Shown: positions 7,279-9,578 of the stretch, in pieces | Numbering within the stretch: position 1 is the first letter of the stretch | Layout: the number at the start of each line of letters is the position of its first letter | DNA from: an uncultured Lachnospiraceae bacterium | GTDB taxonomy: Bacteria > Bacillota > Clostridia > Lachnospirales > Lachnospiraceae | Assembly (NCBI GenBank): GCA_946549155.1 | Contig: CAMNQN010000130.1 | Span: 1-9,578, forward strand | DNA length: 9,578 bases | Direction of reading: 5' to 3' | Translations under genes and position numbers: made by a program | Notes under the pieces: generated by a model | Told to the model about the DNA's origin: nothing | Databases searched by the model: none | The model's input: the letters and a program-made list of their open reading frames with translations, nothing else

Positions 7279-8484
7279 TCATTTGAAGGTGATTCGCTTC
7301 GAGATACTCAAAGCCAACGTCATCTCCGCCATTAAAAACAGGATGGAGGTGCCTCCGTAGCTGACAAAAGGAAGTGTGATCCCTGTGGTGGGAATCAGGT
7401 TGATTACCACAGCAATATTTAAAATCACCTGCAGGGCGATATGCACAAAAATACCTGACGCAATCAGCGAGCCTAAAAGATCCGGCGCATTCTGGGCAAT
7501 AAAAAACAGGCGGTAAAGCAGAAATACAAAAAGCAGGATCACCAGTGCCGCGCCAAATACCCCCAGTTCCTCGCAGATGATCGAGAAGATCATATCATTC
7601 TGGGCCTCCGGCACCGCCCCCAGCTTCTGGGCACTATTGCCCAGACCTTTTCCGAAAAAGCCGCCGGAGCCAATCGCATACAGTGCCTGCATCACCTGGT
7701 ATCCGCCCTGGCTGGCATGAGCCTCCGGATCCAGCCATACCATAACACGTTTCAGACGGAAGCTGCTGGAATCAGACACCATCCCCGCAATCACCCACAC
7801 GGCAACACCCACCAGCGCCACACCAATGCCGGCCGCAGCCAAAAAGGGCGCCGTTTTCGGATGCACAATAAAAATCAGCACTACGGTGATTCCCGCAATG
7901 ATAATCGCGGTGCTCAAATTGTCTGTGAAATAGTAAGTACAAAAGGATGCCACTGCGCCGTAACCCAGCGCCTCCCCGAAGCCTTTCAGGGTGGACAGCC
8001 TGCTGCCCAGCCTTATAATAATGCAGGGCAAAAACAGTATAATCGCCAGCTTTGCCATTTCCGCCGGCTGGAAGGAAATGGGGCCAATGTAAATCCACCG
8101 TCTCGCTCCGTTCACCGTTCTTCCGATAAGCTTTGTCGCGATCAGCAGCGCCACGGAAATATAATAAAGCGGTTTTGAAAAATAGGCGAAAATGTGATAA
8201 TCAAACTGCGAAAATACCAGCAGCATAACAAAGGATGCCACACTGATCAGTGCCTGCTTGGTAAAATAATAGGCATCGTTTCCATCATAATTTACAGAAG
8301 CCTCATAGGCACTGGTGCTGTAGAGCATCACCAGCCCAAAACAGGTCAGAAGGATAACCGCCGCCAGCAGATTATAGTCGTAATAATCCCTGCCCTCACC
8401 GCTCTTCTTTTTCCCCTGTACCCGCCGAAGCTGCGTACTGCTGCTGCGGTTTCCCGCAGCAGCAGATCTTCGTCTTTCTGCCAT
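7279..8484 (-). CDS. ftsW: SEDS-family peptidoglycan glycosyltransferase (FtsW/RodA/SpoVE type)
   Basis: This 401-aa polytopic membrane protein polymerises lipid II into glycan strands together with a class B penicillin-binding protein. A basic cytosolic tail of about 36 residues (RRR, RR, KKK) precedes roughly ten membrane segments beginning near residue 38 (LLAAVILLTCFGLVMLYSTSA). SEDS hallmarks are NGARRWIYIGPISFQPAEMAKLAII (125-149), GGYQVMQALYAIGSGGFFGKGLG (260-282), EAQNDMIFSIICEELG (293-308, with D297 at the position of the catalytic Asp) and LIPTTGITLPFVSYGGTS (363-380). The NGARRW and PEAQND blocks favour FtsW/SpoVE over RodA, and in a spore former SpoVE is a real alternative, so the symbol is tentative. 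The start is supported by AGGA five bases upstream. Codons 7-16 encode Ser-Ala-Ala-Ala-Gly-Asn-Arg-Ser-Ser-Ser within a perfect inverted repeat, annotated separately. It is the first gene of the set leading to gltX. Confidence 0.92.
   Translation of the reverse strand: MAERRRSAAAGNRSSSTQLRRVQGKKKSGEGRDYYDYNLLAAVILLTCFGLVMLYSTSAYEASVNYDGNDAYYFTKQALISVASFVMLLVFSQFDYHIFAYFSKPLYYISVALLIATKLIGRTVNGARRWIYIGPISFQPAEMAKLAIILFLPCIIIRLGSRLSTLKGFGEALGYGAVASFCTYYFTDNLSTAIIIAGITVVLIFIVHPKTAPFLAAAGIGVALVGVAVWVIAGMVSDSSSFRLKRVMVWLDPEAHASQGGYQVMQALYAIGSGGFFGKGLGNSAQKLGAVPEAQNDMIFSIICEELGVFGAALVILLFVFLLYRLFFIAQNAPDLLGSLIASGIFVHIALQVILNIAVVINLIPTTGITLPFVSYGGTSILFLMAEMTLALSISKRITFK
8438..8465 (-). repeat. Perfect 12-bp inverted repeat (GAAA-loop hairpin) in ftsW codons 7-16
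   Basis: On the coding strand, CTGCTGCTGCGG is followed by GAAA and then CCGCAGCAGCAG. The arms are perfect complements over 12 bp, nine of them G-C pairs, closed by a GNRA-type tetraloop. In the mRNA the hairpin would begin about 20 nt after the A of the start codon, inside the footprint of an initiating ribosome. No T tract follows, so it is not a terminator. Confidence 0.8.
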
Positions 8485-8553
8485 AACATTCCTGTCCTTC
8501 TAATAAACATAAGCCACCGTCACCGCCGCGTCTTTTCCTCAAGACTATCGTCC

Positions 8554-8582
8554 ACTATAACACATTTTCCATCGGATTTCCA
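8554..8582 (-). promoter_or_regulatory. Candidate sigma-A promoter for the ftsW-gltX-helicase genes
   Basis: On the minus strand, TGGAAA (8577-8582, 4 of 6 consensus) is followed by a 17-bp spacer and TATAGT (8554-8559), with an extended -10 TG one base before it. Transcription would begin near 8547, giving a leader of about 60 nt. The spacing and extended -10 are good; the -35 is weak. Confidence 0.45.
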
Positions 8583-8613
8583 CCTCTTAATTTCAAATAT
8601 CCTGAATTCGCTC

Positions 8614-8640
8614 ACCATTTTTTCCGGTTTCCATAAACTA
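8614..8640 (+). promoter_or_regulatory. Candidate mother-cell (sigma-K/sigma-E type) promoter for cotJ
   Basis: AC (8614-8615) is followed by 16 bases and CATAAACTA (8632-8640), which matches the sigma-K pattern AC-N16-CATAnnnTA. The -10 also resembles that of sigma-E, the factor known to drive cotJ in Bacillus subtilis, but no good sigma-E -35 is seen. The start site would be near 8647, leaving a leader of about 20 nt with AAGGAG at 8657-8662. The pattern is short and could match by chance; its position ahead of a spore coat operon is the main support. Confidence 0.45.
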
Positions 8641-8667
8641 TAACAAACCATTTATTAAGGAGCTGTT

Positions 8668-8976
8668 ATGAATAATCAATACTCCCGCGGCTGCGGCTAC
8701 AATTACCGCCGCAGTGCGCAAAGAAATATGCCCATAGAGCGCCGCCCCCTAAAGGAGCCCTGTATGGAAAATCAATCTCCGGAAAAAAGGGAAGAGAGCT
8801 GCTGTATGAACGAATGGCACATGGAAAAATGGCCCGCCGGAAAACCGCTGGCCATGGGTTACGTTCCTATGCAGGTATGGAGCCAGCCGCTTCCCCTCTG
8901 CCGGGGTCTGCAAAACGGAACCATTTTTTCGGATTTGTTTAAACCGTTCTGCGGAAAAGGAGGTGCCTGCAGATGA
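8668..8976 (+). CDS. cotJA: Spore coat-associated protein CotJA
   Basis: This is a 102-residue small coat protein of the CotJ complex, expected in the mother cell and deposited in the inner spore coat. The family core is at residues 61-95: LAMGYVPMQVW, then GLQNGTIFSDLFKPFCG, corresponding to the usual LAxAYVPxQxW...GLxxGTIFPELxxPF pattern. The N-terminal half is longer than in many homologues and is rich in Arg, Cys and Met, with cysteines at 9, 32, 45, 46, 78, 95 and 101. These could form disulfides in the coat, which is inference. The start has AAGGAG at good spacing. Its TGA overlaps the cotJB ATG as ATGA, and the gene order cotJA-cotJB-cotJC strongly supports the call. No catalytic role is known. 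Confidence 0.92.
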   Translation: MNNQYSRGCGYNYRRSAQRNMPIERRPLKEPCMENQSPEKREESCCMNEWHMEKWPAGKPLAMGYVPMQVWSQPLPLCRGLQNGTIFSDLFKPFCGKGGACR

Positions 8977-9236
8977 ACAATGCAAGAAGAGATCTTTTAG
9001 ATCAGATCAATGAATTCAGCTTTGCTGCCTACGATACCCTGCTCTACCTGGATACCCACCAGGAGGACCAGGCCGCGCTGGAATATTTCCGCGAAATGAC
9101 ACAGAAACGAAAGGAGGCCATGGCGGAATACGGGAGACAGTTTGGCCCCCTGACCATCGACTGTGACTCAGCCACCGCCAACGACCGCTGGCAATGGGCC
9201 ATGCAGCCCTGGCCCTGGGAAGGAGGTGTCTGCTGA
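8973..9236 (+). CDS. cotJB: Spore coat protein CotJB
   Basis: This 87-aa protein matches CotJB along its whole length. It contains LLDQINEFSFAAYDTLLYLDTHQ (8-30, with the hallmark LYLDTH), the ALEYF segment (35-39), YGRQFGPLT (53-61) and the Trp/Pro-rich C-terminus WQWAMQPWPWEGG (73-85), ending in Cys. It is needed with CotJA and CotJC to form the CotJ coat complex in Bacillus. A strong AAAGGAGGTG lies upstream within the end of cotJA, and the ATGA overlap suggests coupled translation. The stop is three bases before the cotJC start. Length and motifs are normal. Confidence 0.95.
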   Translation: MNNARRDLLDQINEFSFAAYDTLLYLDTHQEDQAALEYFREMTQKRKEAMAEYGRQFGPLTIDCDSATANDRWQWAMQPWPWEGGVC

Positions 9237-9239
9237 TTT

Positions 9240-9398
9240 ATGTGGAATTATGAAAAACGACTGGAATATCCAGTCAATATCACGACACCCAATGCGAAAA
9301 TCGCACAGATTATTATCAGCCAGTACGGAGGGCCTTATCACTGTAACAGATGGGTATATGCTAGTGCGATACGGTACCCTTATTGCGGTACCGTATAG
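9240..9398 (+). pseudogene. cotJC: cotJC 5' fragment (manganese catalase-like), prematurely ended
   Basis: The frame begins MWNYEKRLEYPVNITTPNAK and continues to SQYGGP (residues 27-32). This is the expected N-terminus of CotJC, a ferritin-like dimanganese catalase family coat protein of about 190-200 aa. The family then continues xGELxASLRYL, but here the sequence becomes YHCNRWVYASAIRYPYCGTV and stops at codon 53. The ferritin-like Glu/His metal ligands are absent, so no catalase can be made from this frame. GGAGG at 9222-9226 lies 13 bases upstream, inside the end of cotJB. The break is followed by a perfect 10-bp inverted repeat and then a terminator. Weak echoes of the family (A-S-x-x-R-Y in frame, P-Y-R in another frame) may mean decay with small indels. 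Insertion of an element, or a deletion, is also possible. Identity of the first 32 codons is firm; the cause is not. Confidence 0.82.
9369..9396. repeat. Perfect 10-bp inverted repeat with 8-nt spacer
   Basis: ATACGGTACC (9369-9378) and GGTACCGTAT (9387-9396) are exact reverse complements around CTTATTGC. The repeat begins 34 bases after recognisable cotJC coding sequence ends, and its right arm runs into the premature stop codon. It could be a recombinase-binding site, a hairpin, or the product of a local inverted duplication. No recombinase gene is visible in the window. Confidence 0.7.
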
Positions 9399-9435
9399 AA
9401 GTGTTAATATAGATAATATTTCAGGATTGTGGTAT

Positions 9436-9471
9436 CCAGCGGCGGGAGCTCTGCCGCTGGTCTTCTTTTTT
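9436..9471 (+). terminator. Rho-independent terminator downstream of truncated cotJC
   Basis: CCAGCGGC (9436-9443) pairs perfectly with GCCGCTGG (9453-9460) around a 9-nt loop, followed by TCTTCTTTTTT. It is probably the end of the cotJ transcript. Its closeness to the cotJC start (about 200 bp) fits loss of most of cotJC while the natural terminator was kept. Confidence 0.85.
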
Positions 9472-9487
9472 CTACAAACAAAAAAGA

Positions 9488-9517
9488 TTGCTTTTCAGCA
9501 CCCTTCCGTGCTATACT
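9488..9517 (+). promoter_or_regulatory. Candidate promoter at the right edge
   Basis: TTGCTT (9488-9493) is followed by an 18-bp spacer and TATACT (9512-9517). The spacer ends in TGC, giving an extended -10. Transcription would begin near 9524 and run out of the window. It directly follows the terminator, as expected for a new transcription unit. Confidence 0.5.
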
Positions 9518-9523
9518 TTCTTC

Positions 9524-9578
9524 GATGGGGAGCGGTGGCAAGCCCGCCCTCCCTGTCATGTGCTTTTAATCCTCTAAC
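9524..9578 (+). other. GC-rich fold at the start of a new transcript: possible structured RNA or leader, partial
   Basis: From the predicted start, GGGAG and CGG can pair with CCG and CTCCC around TGGCAAGC with a small bulge, within 9529-9555. CCCTGTCATGTGC then follows, slightly reminiscent of the 5' part of Firmicutes 6S RNA. Only about 55 bases are visible and there is no start codon with a ribosome binding site. I cannot assign an RNA family. Confidence 0.25.

Noticed and set aside
8433..8465. CTG/CAG tracts as a microsatellite
   Set aside because: Only three repeats per arm are present. The striking property is the perfect inverted symmetry with a GAAA loop, which is reported instead.
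9259..9275. Hairpin GACTGGA-ATA-TCCAGTC early in cotJC
   Set aside because: The arms are only 7 bp and lie in codons that match the conserved CotJC N-terminus, so coincidence is the simpler view.
9358..9578. Plus-strand frame open from an ATG at 9358 to the window edge
   Set aside because: It lacks a ribosome binding site and reads straight through a strong terminator and a promoter-like sequence. Its product resembles nothing I recognise, so openness is probably chance.

Overview
The window looks like chromosomal DNA from a spore-forming Clostridia, most likely Lachnospiraceae. The reasons are strong AGGAGG-type ribosome binding sites, moderate GC content, a DUF1292 protein and a DUF5662 protein of the kind common in that family, and a cotJA-cotJB-cotJC spore coat operon. 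The taxonomic call is inference from gene content; no marker phylogeny was possible.

Layout, left to right. (1) Positions 1-3167 hold a minus-strand operon read exonuclease III (exoA), then a GlgX/isoamylase-type GH13 protein, then a DUF5662 protein that runs off the left edge. The gaps are 14 and 24 bp. (2) A divergent intergenic region (3168-3397) carries a 16-bp perfect palindrome and a possible structured leader. It precedes a plus-strand DUF1292 gene (3398-3772) that ends at a good terminator. (3) Positions 3859-8484 hold a second minus-strand set read SEDS glycosyltransferase (FtsW/RodA/SpoVE type), gltX, then a short UvrD-like helicase. (4) A divergent promoter region (8485-8667) leads into the plus-strand cotJ operon. 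cotJA and cotJB overlap by ATGA. cotJC starts normally, but family similarity stops after about 32 codons and the frame closes at codon 53. (5) The right end (9399-9578) holds a strong terminator, then a promoter-like sequence and the start of a GC-rich fold that runs out of the window.

Most genes are housekeeping: DNA repair, tRNA charging and peptidoglycan synthesis. The notable points are these. The GH13 protein has lost the catalytic nucleophile and most of conserved regions I and II, so it is probably a pseudoenzyme. The SEDS gene has a perfect 12-bp inverted repeat inside its first 16 codons, which would put a GAAA-capped hairpin in the mRNA next to the start codon. cotJC is truncated beside a perfect 10-bp inverted repeat, consistent with decay, deletion or an integrated element. 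A sigma-K/sigma-E-like promoter fits the cotJ operon. I found no CRISPR array, tRNA, rRNA or transposase gene.
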